DNA from: Acinetobacter sp. WU_MDCI_Axc73
Lineage (GTDB): Bacteria > Pseudomonadota > Gammaproteobacteria > Pseudomonadales > Moraxellaceae
Direction of reading: 5' to 3'
Assembly: GCF_025562455.1 (NCBI RefSeq)
Contig: NZ_JAHPRO010000011.1
Coordinates: 62,001 to 126,000, forward strand
DNA length: 64,000 bases
Shown: in pieces, positions 9,081-18,802 of the stretch
Position numbering within the stretch: position 1 is the first letter of the stretch
Layout of the letters: each line of letters starts with the position of its first letter
Notes under the pieces: model-generated
Told to the model about the DNA's origin: nothing
Seen by the model: only the letters and a program-made list of their open reading frames with translations
The model's database searches: none
Program-made: the position numbers and the translations under genes

Positions 9081-10133
9081 ATGAGTTTAACTGTGATCCA
9101 AATTCAACACGATGTACAGCTTCAACCTTTTAATACTTTAAATTTGCACTCAATCGCTTCAGAATATGCAAAAATTGATTCAATCCAAGATTTAATCGCG
9201 GCGTTAGACTATGCTGATCAGCAACAGTTGAATGTTCTCATCTTGTCTGGTGGGAGCAATTTACTATTGCCAGAATATATTCATGCATTGGTATTACATA
9301 TCAATATTCAGGGCATCGAGCTGGTTGAAGATCGTTCTAACCATGTAAAAATCAAAGTTGGCGGCGGACAGATTTGGCACGATTTTGTCCTAATGACCAC
9401 AGAGAACGGTTGGTATGGATTACAAAATCTGGCACTCATTCCAGGTTTAGTTGGAGCATCACCTGTACAAAATATTGGTGCGTATGGTGTGGAGGTCGGT
9501 GAGTTTATTGAGTCTGTACAAGTCTATGACCGATCTGAGAAAACCACACAAGATATTTTTGCTCAGGATTGCCAATTTGCCTATCGCGATAGTATTTTTA
9601 AGCGTGATCCAAACCGTTACATTATTACCCATGTGACTTTTCGTTTATTAAAACAACCGCAACTTAAATTGAATTATGGTGACTTAAAAGCGGCTGTAGC
9701 AGATGATTTAACGCCAGAAAATTTGCAACAGCAAGTGATCCAGATTCGCCAGAGTAAATTGCCTGATCCAAAACAATATCCCAATGTCGGAAGTTTTTTT
9801 AAAAATCCTGTGATTGATCAAACAGATTTTGACCAATTACTTACAAAATTTCCGCAAATTCCTCATTATCCTCAAGCCCAAGGCTACGTTAAAATTGCGG
9901 CAGGCTGGTTGATTGATCAAGCAGGCTGGAAAGGTAAAAAGTTGGGTTCAGTTGGAATGTTTGAAAAGCAGGCATTGGTTTTAGTGAATTATGCTCATGC
10001 ATCTTTGAGTGATGTTAGGCACACTTATCAGGCTGTTCAACATGATGTAAAACAGCGCTTTAACATTCAGCTTGAACCAGAGCCGGTGTTATTTGATTCA
10101 AATGGTTTAATTCAATCCCATTCGGAAGATTAG
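9081..10133 (+). CDS. murB: UDP-N-acetylenolpyruvoylglucosamine reductase
   Basis: MurB reduces UDP-GlcNAc-enolpyruvate to UDP-MurNAc in peptidoglycan synthesis, using NADPH and FAD. The protein has the FAD-binding LSGGSNLL, the [18 protein letters not shown] segment, YRDSIFK, the NVGSFFKNP block with the catalytic Ser, and the C-terminal PEPVLF with the catalytic Glu. The length of 350 residues fits type I MurB. It begins 2 bp after the phosphatase stop. Confidence 0.96.
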   Translation: MSLTVIQIQHDVQLQPFNTLNLHSIASEYAKIDSIQDLIAALDYADQQQLNVLILSGGSNLLLPEYIHALVLHINIQGIELVEDRSNHVKIKVGGGQIWHDFVLMTTENGWYGLQNLALIPGLVGASPVQNIGAYGVEVGEFIESVQVYDRSEKTTQDIFAQDCQFAYRDSIFKRDPNRYIITHVTFRLLKQPQLKLNYGDLKAAVADDLTPENLQQQVIQIRQSKLPDPKQYPNVGSFFKNPVIDQTDFDQLLTKFPQIPHYPQAQGYVKIAAGWLIDQAGWKGKKLGSVGMFEKQALVLVNYAHASLSDVRHTYQAVQHDVKQRFNIQLEPEPVLFDSNGLIQSHSED

Positions 10134-10135
10134 TT

Positions 10136-11281
10136 ATGGTTAAAACGCATTGGGCGATTCGATTAGTACGTTTAGTTGCCATACTATTCGTGCTCTTTGC
10201 TTGTCTAATGGTTTTTGTTTATACGCCTTTTTACTCGAAATTGATTGTAAAAGCTTTGAATTATTTTGTGCCCGTCGAGGTCAATCAAGTGGCAGCAAAA
10301 AGTCAGCAACAGGCTGCATTAAGCGAACATGACAATCTCGAGCCAGGATCAAACCTATGGATTGCACGTCAGGCATATTTAAGCCTGATTGAAGATGCAT
10401 TAAAGTCTAAAGATACTGAGTCTGTAAGCTTGCTACAAACTCGATATAAACTTCTACAAGAACGTATATTAGAACAGCAAAAACAAGAAGAAACAGAAGA
10501 TACGGATCAGGAAAAGCCTGCGGTGCCACTACTTAAAGCTTCTGTTTCAGAACCCGAATCTGCTGCTACAAGTGAGGCACAGACCGATGAGTCTGCAAAT
10601 CCATGGATTGAACTTAATAGCTCTGAAAATAAAGCATTAATGCAGCAGTATGTTGAATTTCTTAAAAAACATCCCGTTTCAGTTGAGGTTGAAAAAATGA
10701 TTGATCAACAAACTGAACAGGATGTTGCTTACGTTCAGCAGAACCAAAATGATGAAAAGCTCGCAAATCACAGTAAGCCTTATGCCATTGTTGTTTTAGG
10801 CGGTGGTTTGACGTTAGATGAAAACAAAAAAGATATCGTGGTTAATCCTTATACACGGTTAAGACTGGAAAAAACGCTGGAATTACACCAACAAAATCAT
10901 CTGCCTATTGTACTCAGTGGTGTGGAAGCGCCTTATATGCAAAAATGGCTAAAACAACGTGGTGTGGATGCAAAACTACTTGAAAATAGAAGTATGAATA
11001 CGTGTGAAAACACACGATTTAGTTCTTTATTACTACAAAAAAAAGGCGGCGCTCCAACAGTGATGTTGGTCACAGATATTTATCATATGCCTAGAACACG
11101 ACGTCTATTTGCTTTAAATGGAATTGAAACGATTCCTGTTGAAGCACCAATGCCGACACAATTAACAAAATGGCAACCAAGTCAACAAAATTATGATCAT
11201 AGTCGTCGAGCCAATTATGAACTATTGGCGACTATACGTGATGTACTTTTTGGTTCTAGCGGATGTCGGGAGGTACCTTAA
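10136..11281 (+). CDS. YdcF/ElyC/SanA-family (DUF218) membrane-anchored envelope protein
   Basis: A single N-terminal membrane anchor (about residues 8-30) is followed by roughly 180 residues rich in Gln, Glu and Ser. The DUF218 domain comes next: AIVVLGGGLT, then MNTCENTRFS and TDIYHMPRTRR. ElyC and SanA of this family act in cell-envelope integrity and lipid-carrier homeostasis in E. coli. Position directly after murB (2-bp gap) agrees with an envelope role. The long acidic spacer before the domain is unusual. The exact function is unknown. Confidence 0.8.
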   Translation: MVKTHWAIRLVRLVAILFVLFACLMVFVYTPFYSKLIVKALNYFVPVEVNQVAAKSQQQAALSEHDNLEPGSNLWIARQAYLSLIEDALKSKDTESVSLLQTRYKLLQERILEQQKQEETEDTDQEKPAVPLLKASVSEPESAATSEAQTDESANPWIELNSSENKALMQQYVEFLKKHPVSVEVEKMIDQQTEQDVAYVQQNQNDEKLANHSKPYAIVVLGGGLTLDENKKDIVVNPYTRLRLEKTLELHQQNHLPIVLSGVEAPYMQKWLKQRGVDAKLLENRSMNTCENTRFSSLLLQKKGGAPTVMLVTDIYHMPRTRRLFALNGIETIPVEAPMPTQLTKWQPSQQNYDHSRRANYELLATIRDVLFGSSGCREVP

Positions 11282-12307
11282 ATGCCAGAAATTCCTTTTT
11301 TAAATCCAACTGTACTTCAGCAACTTGATTTACCTGTTCCAAGTCGCGATTTAACTCCGCATGTACTTGAACCTTTAAATCTAAATCATACATTCGAACC
11401 TTCTAAAGATATTCTGGCTTATCGCAAATTATATGGTCTGGATTTACTTGATGCTGAACAATGGCAAGGCTATATCCAAATGCCATTGTTTAAACTGCAT
11501 GTACAAGTATTTAAGCCACATCGTAAACCATTAGGTACAGTATGTTTATTGCATGGTTATCTGGAACATAGTGGGATCTATCAACCGATTATCCGTGAAA
11601 TACTCGAACAAGGCTTTAGTGTATTGACTTATGATTTACCAGGTCATGGTCTAAGCGATGGCTCACCTGCCAATATTCAAAACTTTGATCATTATCAACA
11701 GGTCTTGAAAGCAGTTTATCAGTATGTAAAACACGCCAACCAACTTCCTAAACCATGGCTCGGAATTGGTCAAAGCACGGGCGGTGCGATCTGGATGCAT
11801 CATTTACTTGAATATGCAGAAAAACGCCAAGATCCGATTGTCGATCGTGTGTTGTTATTATCACCCTTAATTCGACCTGCAAAAACCGCGTGGTGGCACA
11901 ACTCGGTGGGTTTAGGCATTATCAAACGGATTAAACGTCAAGTACCGAGACATTTCAGACGTAATAATCATAATCCTGAGTTTCTACGTTTTATCCGACT
12001 TAAAGATCCTCTTCAGCCGCGTATGATGGGTATGGATTGGATTTTAGCTATGTCAAAATGGATGCTAGAAATGGAAGAGCGACCACCTTGTCGTATTCCT
12101 GTCTGGTTGGCGCAGGGCGCATTAGATCAAACCGTCGATTGGCGATATAATATCGAGTTTATTCGACGGAAATTTAGGTTGCAAACCTTGCTAATGCTTG
12201 AAGAGGGCTCTCATCAGTTGATTAATGAACGAGCTGATATTCGTGCTGCTTTAACGGGGTTAATTCCAGCATTTTTGCATGCACGACCGAAGCATTATTA
12301 CTATTAA
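11282..12307 (+). CDS. Alpha/beta hydrolase, lysophospholipase/monoglyceride-lipase type
   Basis: The ATG follows the preceding stop codon with no gap. The nucleophile elbow GIGQSTGGA holds the catalytic Ser, LPGHGLSDG is the typical strand-4 loop of the Hydrolase_4 family, and the late EEGSHQLINE carries the catalytic His. At 341 residues without a signal peptide it is presumably cytoplasmic or membrane-associated. It would hydrolyse a lipid or other ester. The operon setting with murB suggests lipid or envelope turnover, which is an inference. Confidence 0.85.
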   Translation: MPEIPFLNPTVLQQLDLPVPSRDLTPHVLEPLNLNHTFEPSKDILAYRKLYGLDLLDAEQWQGYIQMPLFKLHVQVFKPHRKPLGTVCLLHGYLEHSGIYQPIIREILEQGFSVLTYDLPGHGLSDGSPANIQNFDHYQQVLKAVYQYVKHANQLPKPWLGIGQSTGGAIWMHHLLEYAEKRQDPIVDRVLLLSPLIRPAKTAWWHNSVGLGIIKRIKRQVPRHFRRNNHNPEFLRFIRLKDPLQPRMMGMDWILAMSKWMLEMEERPPCRIPVWLAQGALDQTVDWRYNIEFIRRKFRLQTLLMLEEGSHQLINERADIRAALTGLIPAFLHARPKHYYY

Positions 12308-12332
12308 TGAACTATGTTTACAATGAGTAGCA

Positions 12333-12686
12333 ATGTTAAATAAGCTTTCAAATTTATTTAAATCAGGCAAACCTACTGCTGAACAACAATATATGCAGCA
12401 GCATCGGATTCAATTCGATGCAGTACAGGGCTATATAGTGGATGGGATTGTCATGAATCAATTATCAGAACGACTTGAATATTTTTCAAATCGTAAACTT
12501 TCCCATTTTAATGACTTGGAACAGCTCTATTTAAGATCAATGCTGATTAATGAAAAAATTGATTTGGAAATGGCAACAGGACGCTATGTCCAGCGTTTGG
12601 GAAATAATCATGAGAATCTACAACAATTCAAAAGCCTGATTGAAAAACTTAATCAGTATTACCGTGAATTTAAACGAGACAAATAA
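12333..12686 (+). CDS. Small hypothetical protein
   Basis: I do not recognise this 117-residue protein. It is charged, predicted largely helical, and has no membrane segment or signal peptide. It starts 25 bp after the hydrolase stop with a weak RBS, so it may be the last gene of the phosphatase-murB operon. Normal codon use and clean spacing before mfd support it being real. Confidence 0.65.
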   Translation: MLNKLSNLFKSGKPTAEQQYMQQHRIQFDAVQGYIVDGIVMNQLSERLEYFSNRKLSHFNDLEQLYLRSMLINEKIDLEMATGRYVQRLGNNHENLQQFKSLIEKLNQYYREFKRDK

Positions 12687-12782
12687 TTCCTTCAAAGCTT
12701 GCGCAAACAATAACATAAATCAAGTTTGGTCGTTGCGCATCATGTTAATATAGATGCTATGTCTTTTATCTAAACACATTCA

Positions 12783-15700
12783 ATGTTCCAAAAAGAAATC
12801 TCTCAGCTCAAATTACAGCAATTAAAAGCAGGCGAAAAACGCTGGATCGGATCAATATTAGGTTCATCTGGCGCATTATTATTTAAAGAAATGGCGGATC
12901 AATGTGCTTCTTTATTGGTCATTGTGGCAAGAAATAATCAGCACTTGGCTCAGCTTGAAAGTGAACTTGAATTTTATGGGGTTAAACCCACGATTTTTCC
13001 TGATTGGGAGATCCTGCCTTATGATCGTCTTTCACCTCATCAGGACATTGTTTCGGAACGCCTTGCAATTTTATCCAATATGCCGCAAAAAGGTGTTTTA
13101 CTGATTTCTGCTGCAACGCTGGCGCAAAGAGTTGCACCTGTGTCATGGATATTGGGTGAACATTTTGATATTCGTGTGGGACAGAAGTTTGATCTGGAAA
13201 AAGAAAAATTAAGATTGATTCAGGCAGGTTATCGTCTGGTCGATACGGTTTATGATCATGGTGAGTTTGCTGTTCGTGGCAGCATCATGGATATTTTCGC
13301 GTCTGGACAAGAACAACCGATCCGTGTTGACCTGTTCGATGATGAAATCGACACACTCAAATTTTTTGATCCAGAAACCCAGCGAACGACTGAGAGTCTG
13401 GATCAATTTACAGTATTACCCGCAAAAGAGTTTCCATTAAAAGAGGGACGTTCACTCTTTCGTGACCGTTATGCCGAAAGTTTTCCAACGGCAAATCCTA
13501 AGAAAAATCCGATCTATCAAGATGTATTAGATGGAATTTCATCACCTGGTGTTGAGTTTTATTTCCCTTTATTTTTTGAAAAGGAAATAATGCAAGCACA
13601 AAGTGCATTTACATCTTACTTACCAAAGAATTGCATTGTCATTACAAATATTGATTTGGATGAATGTTTAACCCAATTTTGGAAAGATGTTTTACAGCGT
13701 TATGACAGTCGTAGACATAATATAGATCAGCCACTTTTAGCTCCAGAAGAATTATTTCTCATGCCAAATCTGGTGCTTGAACGTCTTAATCAATTTCCTC
13801 GAATTTTAGCTAATGCTGAAGCAATAGAGCTACGTGCAGGAGTCAACAATCTTGATACGTTAACTCCGTCCAAACTACCAGTCGATGCCAAAAAAGAACA
13901 TCCATTTGAAAGTGTCAAACAATATATTGATGCGTCTAATCATCCTGTTCTTTTGGTCGCTGAAAGTGCAGGTCGCCGTGAAAGTTTAAAAGATTCATTG
14001 CGCTCAAGTCTGGGTGAAATTCCAAATGTCGAAGGGTTTAATGACTTCCTTAAACAGCAATATGCGATTGCGATTACCAATGCACCTTTAGATCGAGGCT
14101 TGGTCATTCGCGATCAGCTTTCAGTGATTTCAGAAAATCAGCTTTATGAGCATCGTGTTGTACAGCGCCGCCGTAAACGTCAACAAGAAGTTTCTGAAGA
14201 ATTTCTGATTCGTAGCCTCACTGAGCTCAGCATTGGCGCGCCTGTGGTACATATTGATTATGGAGTTGGACGATATGCAGGACTGATCACACTGGCAATT
14301 GATGGACAGGATCATGAGTTTCTACAGCTTGATTATGCCGAGGGAGCAAAAGTTTATGTTCCTGTGACCAATCTACATTTGATTAGTCGCTACAGTGGTG
14401 GCGATCCTGATCTCGCGCCATTACATAAATTGGGAACAGATGCATGGAGCAAAGCAAAACGTAAAGCTTTAGAGCAAATTCATGATGTAGCGGCGGAATT
14501 ATTACATATACAGGCGCGTCGTCAATCTAAACCGGGGTTTGCTTTTGAACTGGATCAAAGCTTGTATATGCAATTTGCTAGTGGTTTTGCCTATGAGGAA
14601 ACGTTAGATCAGGCGAATGCCATTGAAGCGACTATACACGATATGCATTTGGCAAAACCAATGGATCGTTTAGTCTGTGGTGATGTCGGTTTTGGGAAAA
14701 CTGAAGTAGCGATGCGAGCAGCTTTTGTGGCAGTGCAGAATAATAAACAGGTGGCAGTCTTAGTCCCGACCACACTTTTAGCACAGCAACATTATGAATC
14801 TTTCAAAGATCGTTTTGCAGACTGGCCTGTACGCATCGAAGTTTTATCGCGTTTCGGTTCAAACAAAACTCATCAAAAGAATATCGAAGACTTGATTGAT
14901 GGCAAAGTGGATATTGTGATTGGAACACATAAACTACTTCAGGAAAATGTCCAGTTTAAAAATCTGGGCTTAATGATTGTTGATGAAGAGCACCGTTTTG
15001 GCGTAAGAGACAAAGAACGAATCAAAGCCTTACGTGCTGATGTCGATATGCTGACATTAACAGCAACGCCGATTCCTCGTACCTTAAATATGGCATTTTC
15101 TGGAATGCGTGATTTATCGATTATTGCGACCCCGCCAGCAAGACGTTTGGCAGTAAAAACCTTTATGCAAGAACATACCGATGAGTCAGTTAAAGAAGCC
15201 ATTTTGCGTGAATTACTACGAGGTGGTCAGGTCTATTTCTTACATAACGAAGTCGATACGATTGAGCGCACTGCGGAAAATATTCGACATCTCGTACCAG
15301 AGGCTCGTGTTGCAGTTGCGCATGGGCAGATGCGAGAACGTGAACTTGAACAAGTGATGCAGCAGTTTTACCACAAAGAGTTTAATGTATTGGTGTGTTC
15401 AACCATTATTGAAACAGGTATTGATGTTCCTAATGCCAATACCATTATCATTGAACGAGCCGATAAGCTTGGATTGGCGCAATTGCATCAATTACGTGGT
15501 AGAGTCGGGCGTTCACATCATCAGGCGTATGCTTATTTACTTGTTCCATCGATTAAGCATTTAAAAGGCGATGCTGAAAAACGTCTGGATGCGATTCAAC
15601 GCGCTTCAACGCTCGGTGCTGGTTTTATGCTCGCCACAGAAGATTTGGAAATCCGTGGTGCGGGTGAATTACTGGGTGAACAGCAAAGTGGTTCGATGCA

Positions 15701-16241
15701 AGCAATTGGCTATAGCTTATATATGGAAATGCTAGAAAAAGCCACAAAAGCTATTCAAAAGGGTAAAACACCGAATTTTGATGCGCCATTATCCTTAACT
15801 GCAGAAATTAATCTGCATATGCCTGCTTTGATTCCAGATGATTATCTTGGGGATGTTCATCAGCGATTGCTATTTTACAAACGTATCAGCAATACCGATA
15901 CACAGGAAAAGCTCGATAATATCCGTATGGAGTTGATCGATCGTTTTGGAACATTGCCACAAGCGGTTAAACAGCTATTTAGTGTGCATCAGATTCGTCT
16001 TAAAGCTGAACATTTAGGCATAACCAAGATAGATATTAATGCTAATGGAGGCTATGTTGAATTTTCACCAGATACGCCTGTACAAGCGATCAGCATTATT
16101 CAACTCATGCAAAAAAATCCAACTTATTATCGAATGGAAGGTGGTCAGCGTTTAAAAATTACAGTGCAATTACAGGAATATGATAAACGTATCCAATTTA
16201 TTCTGGATTTACTTTCAAAACTTGTGAATGAGCTGCATTAA
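12783..16241 (+). CDS. mfd: Transcription-repair coupling factor Mfd
   Basis: This 1152-residue protein matches Mfd in full. The N-terminal UvrB-homology region is followed by the RNA-polymerase-interaction region (about 480-560). The RecG-like motor has Walker A GDVGFGKT near residue 633, DEEH near 732 and TATPIPRT. The C-terminal part includes the GRVGRSHHQAYAYL motif and the TRCF domain. It removes stalled RNA polymerase from lesions and recruits UvrA. Confidence 0.97.
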   Translation: MFQKEISQLKLQQLKAGEKRWIGSILGSSGALLFKEMADQCASLLVIVARNNQHLAQLESELEFYGVKPTIFPDWEILPYDRLSPHQDIVSERLAILSNMPQKGVLLISAATLAQRVAPVSWILGEHFDIRVGQKFDLEKEKLRLIQAGYRLVDTVYDHGEFAVRGSIMDIFASGQEQPIRVDLFDDEIDTLKFFDPETQRTTESLDQFTVLPAKEFPLKEGRSLFRDRYAESFPTANPKKNPIYQDVLDGISSPGVEFYFPLFFEKEIMQAQSAFTSYLPKNCIVITNIDLDECLTQFWKDVLQRYDSRRHNIDQPLLAPEELFLMPNLVLERLNQFPRILANAEAIELRAGVNNLDTLTPSKLPVDAKKEHPFESVKQYIDASNHPVLLVAESAGRRESLKDSLRSSLGEIPNVEGFNDFLKQQYAIAITNAPLDRGLVIRDQLSVISENQLYEHRVVQRRRKRQQEVSEEFLIRSLTELSIGAPVVHIDYGVGRYAGLITLAIDGQDHEFLQLDYAEGAKVYVPVTNLHLISRYSGGDPDLAPLHKLGTDAWSKAKRKALEQIHDVAAELLHIQARRQSKPGFAFELDQSLYMQFASGFAYEETLDQANAIEATIHDMHLAKPMDRLVCGDVGFGKTEVAMRAAFVAVQNNKQVAVLVPTTLLAQQHYESFKDRFADWPVRIEVLSRFGSNKTHQKNIEDLIDGKVDIVIGTHKLLQENVQFKNLGLMIVDEEHRFGVRDKERIKALRADVDMLTLTATPIPRTLNMAFSGMRDLSIIATPPARRLAVKTFMQEHTDESVKEAILRELLRGGQVYFLHNEVDTIERTAENIRHLVPEARVAVAHGQMRERELEQVMQQFYHKEFNVLVCSTIIETGIDVPNANTIIIERADKLGLAQLHQLRGRVGRSHHQAYAYLLVPSIKHLKGDAEKRLDAIQRASTLGAGFMLATEDLEIRGAGELLGEQQSGSMQAIGYSLYMEMLEKATKAIQKGKTPNFDAPLSLTAEINLHMPALIPDDYLGDVHQRLLFYKRISNTDTQEKLDNIRMELIDRFGTLPQAVKQLFSVHQIRLKAEHLGITKIDINANGGYVEFSPDTPVQAISIIQLMQKNPTYYRMEGGQRLKITVQLQEYDKRIQFILDLLSKLVNELH

Positions 16242-16263
16242 GAGATACAACTTTGATTAAGTT

Positions 16264-16302
16264 AATGTGATGAAACGCCATCGATTTTCATCACATTTTT
16301 TA
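16264..16302 (+). terminator. Terminator after mfd
   Basis: AATGTGATGAAA pairs with TTTCATCACATT across a short loop and is followed by TTTTTAG. Confidence 0.75.
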
Positions 16303-16477
16303 GTTTAACTTGAGTTTGACTAAATCTATCAGCAAGCTGTTGTAAAGTTGGACTTTTATCACTAAATTTTTGAATAAAATCATTGTTATTTGTAAGTAAA
16401 CAAGGTACTAATAATATTCACATCACCAGTGTTGTGATAGTATTAGCCATCATAATTCATGCGTCATTTATAAAGAT

Positions 16478-16912
16478 ATGTTTAGTTTGCATCCACAACT
16501 TGCTCAAGATACTTTTTTTGTAGGCGATTTCCCGCTTTCAACATGTCGTTTAATGAATGATATGCAATTCCCATGGTTGATTCTTATCCCTCGTGTACCT
16601 GGAATTACAGAGCTTTATGAGTTAAGCCAAGCTGATCAGGAACAGTTCCTGCGTGAATCAAGCTGGTTATCTAGCCAATTAGCCCGTGTTTTCCGTGCAG
16701 ATAAGATGAATGTTGCCGCACTAGGTAATATGGTGCCACAGTTGCATTTTCATCATGTGGTTCGTTATCAGAACGATGTCGCTTGGCCTAAACCAGTATG
16801 GGGAACACCTGCGGTACCGTATAGTAATGATGTGCTTGCACATATGCGCCAGACTTTGATGTTAGCTTTACGTGGACAGGGTGATATGCCATTTGATTGG
16901 CGTATGGACTAA
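16478..16912 (+). CDS. HIT-domain protein
   Basis: The 144-residue protein has a histidine-triad-like motif in QLHFHHVVR, the nucleotide hydrolase/transferase active site. The N-terminal part (LPR..PGITELYEL) is as in proteobacterial HIT proteins of this length. It likely hydrolyses a nucleotide conjugate, but the substrate is unknown. It lies alone between the mfd terminator and a hairpin at 16920. Confidence 0.82.
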   Translation: MFSLHPQLAQDTFFVGDFPLSTCRLMNDMQFPWLILIPRVPGITELYELSQADQEQFLRESSWLSSQLARVFRADKMNVAALGNMVPQLHFHHVVRYQNDVAWPKPVWGTPAVPYSNDVLAHMRQTLMLALRGQGDMPFDWRMD

Positions 16913-16919
16913 GTCTCTG

Positions 16920-16945
16920 TTAAACCACATGAAAATGTGGTTTAA
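16920..16945 (+). terminator. Hairpin between the HIT and cyclase genes
   Basis: TTAAACCACAT and ATGTGGTTTAA form a perfect 11-bp stem on a GAAA tetraloop. There is no clear T-run after it, so termination may be weak. Confidence 0.55.
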
Positions 16946-16966
16946 GTTAAAGATCGGAGGGTTAGA

Positions 16967-18403
16967 GTGCCATTAGATAGGCTGGTTGATAGGGAACCGC
17001 GGCAGTTTGCATATTTTCATCGTTTGATGGGATATTTTATACTGTCACTGATTGAGGTAATTTATTCATTTACCTCACCAGATGCTAACTATCAACTCTT
17101 TATTCCTATTTTTCTTGTTTTGATTTTACTAATTAGTCCAAAATTAGACCGTTGGTTACAATATAAATTTAATCAAAATGTAGCTAGAAATGTTTTTTTT
17201 GTCATTGATGTCATTGCTGTTGCGGTTTCATTGGCAGGCGTGCATTTAAGCTTGGTTCTAACTTTTACTTGTTTATTTGCCTTATTGTACACTGCGATCA
17301 ATAGTAAAATTTCATTTATGGCGGCATCTTTGTCTGGCATGATTGGGATTACAATTTTTTATGCAAGTACTATCTTTATTTTTGGTTTTCAGGACTATTT
17401 TGAGCCAACCAGTCAGGAGTTGACTGTTATTAGCTTAATTTGTCTGATTACTTTTATTAATATTGGCAATTATTATCAGCATATTCGTATCGAAAAACTG
17501 ACCCAGCTTCGTCAACATTACTATAATCAAATGACCCGCTATATGGCATTTTCCAACCAGCTAAGTCGTTATGCACCTTTACAGCTTTGGCAATCGATTA
17601 TGCGTGGTGAAGCGGAAGCTAAAATTGAATATAAGCGTAAAAAGCTCACCATTTTCTTTTCTGATATTCAGGGATTTACCGAACTTTCAGAGAGTTTGAT
17701 TCCAGATGATTTAGCATTTCTACTAAATGACTATTTAAGTCACATGACTGAAATTGCGAAACAATATGAAGCGACTGTCGATAAGTTTATGGGTGATGCG
17801 ATTCTTATCTTTTTTGGTGATCCAACCTCTCAGGGGGTCGAGAAAGACGCAAAATCTTGTGTAGAAATGGCAATTGCAATGCGCCAGCAAATGAAATTAT
17901 TGCGTGAGCGCTGGATCAAAATGGGCTATCCAGCATTGCATATTCGTATGGGAATTAGTACAGGGTATTGTCACGTGGGAAACTACGGCGCGACCCATCG
18001 TATGGCTTATACCATTGTGGGACGTGATGCTAACCTTGCAGCACGATTGCAATATGCGGCAGAAATTGATGAAATTTTAATTTCTGATGATACTTATCAA
18101 TTGGTTAAAAATGAATTCCTATGTGCACCTAAAGCGCCTATTTATCTAAAGGGTATTCAGGGTGCAGTCAAAACATGGCAAGTCATGGAAAAATACACGG
18201 GTAAAAAATCTGATAATCAACAATGGTTTGATTATGAGTATAAAGGATTTCACTTAGTGCTTAATCTTGAGGAAGTTCAAAATTTTGAATATCCAGAACT
18301 GGTAGAAGTACTTGAAAAAATGATACAGCGTATTCAGGTTCAGCAAAATCTGACTAACGCGCAGGGTGTTGCCAAGTTAAAACTCGAAGATGAGGTCAAA
18401 TAA
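16967..18403 (+). CDS. Membrane-bound class III adenylate/guanylate cyclase
   Basis: The N-terminal half (about residues 15-190) has five to six membrane segments, like the MASE2 sensor of Pseudomonas CyaB. The C-terminal half is a class III cyclase: metal Asp in FFSDIQGF near residue 227, TVDKFMGDA with the second metal Asp and a Lys in the base-selecting position, and VGRDANLAARL with the Asn/Arg transition-state pair. Lys in that position suggests adenylate cyclase and cAMP output. The start is GTG, supported by the cggagg RBS 9 bp upstream. A strong terminator follows. Confidence 0.88.
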   Translation: MPLDRLVDREPRQFAYFHRLMGYFILSLIEVIYSFTSPDANYQLFIPIFLVLILLISPKLDRWLQYKFNQNVARNVFFVIDVIAVAVSLAGVHLSLVLTFTCLFALLYTAINSKISFMAASLSGMIGITIFYASTIFIFGFQDYFEPTSQELTVISLICLITFINIGNYYQHIRIEKLTQLRQHYYNQMTRYMAFSNQLSRYAPLQLWQSIMRGEAEAKIEYKRKKLTIFFSDIQGFTELSESLIPDDLAFLLNDYLSHMTEIAKQYEATVDKFMGDAILIFFGDPTSQGVEKDAKSCVEMAIAMRQQMKLLRERWIKMGYPALHIRMGISTGYCHVGNYGATHRMAYTIVGRDANLAARLQYAAEIDEILISDDTYQLVKNEFLCAPKAPIYLKGIQGAVKTWQVMEKYTGKKSDNQQWFDYEYKGFHLVLNLEEVQNFEYPELVEVLEKMIQRIQVQQNLTNAQGVAKLKLEDEVK

Positions 18404-18434
18404 AAGCCACCCTTTTGGGTGGCTTTTATTTTTT
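18402..18434. terminator. Bidirectional terminator between the cyclase and fdx
   Basis: AAAAGCCACCC and GGGTGGCTTTT form an 11-bp stem with a TTTT loop. T-runs exist on both strands, so it can serve both the cyclase and the convergent isc operon. Confidence 0.88.
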
Positions 18435-18444
18435 GAGTTCTGAA

Positions 18445-18783
18445 TTAATGATTTTCTGAAGCATGGTTGATGGTGTATTTCGGAATCTCAACTTCCAAAT
18501 CTTCATCAACAATTTTAACCTGACAAGATAAACGTGAATCTGGTTCTAAACCCCAAGCACGATCAAGCAAGTCGGCTTCGACGTCATTCATTTCATCTAA
18601 ACTGTCAAACCCTTTACGCACAATTACATGGCAAGTTGTACAGGCGCATGACATATCACAAGCGTGTTCAATTTTGATCCCATTATTCAGTAAGCTTTGG
18701 CAAAGGTTGGCATTTTCTTCAACTTCAAACTCAGCTCCTTCTGGGCAAATTTGCGCATGGGGAAGAACTTTAATACGTGGCAT
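18445..18783 (-). CDS. fdx: ISC-type [2Fe-2S] ferredoxin
   Basis: The 112-residue protein carries the ferredoxin cluster ligands in CDMSCACTTC plus a distal Cys in RLSCQV, the adrenodoxin-like spacing of Isc ferredoxins. It supplies electrons for Fe-S cluster assembly on IscU. The ATG at 18783 (MPRIKVLPH) is preferred to a GTG four codons upstream because the aggtg RBS is well spaced only for the former. It is the last gene of the isc operon. Confidence 0.94.
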   Translation of the reverse strand: MPRIKVLPHAQICPEGAEFEVEENANLCQSLLNNGIKIEHACDMSCACTTCHVIVRKGFDSLDEMNDVEADLLDRAWGLEPDSRLSCQVKIVDEDLEVEIPKYTINHASENH

Positions 18784-18802
18784 ATATATATTCACCTGTT
18801 TC

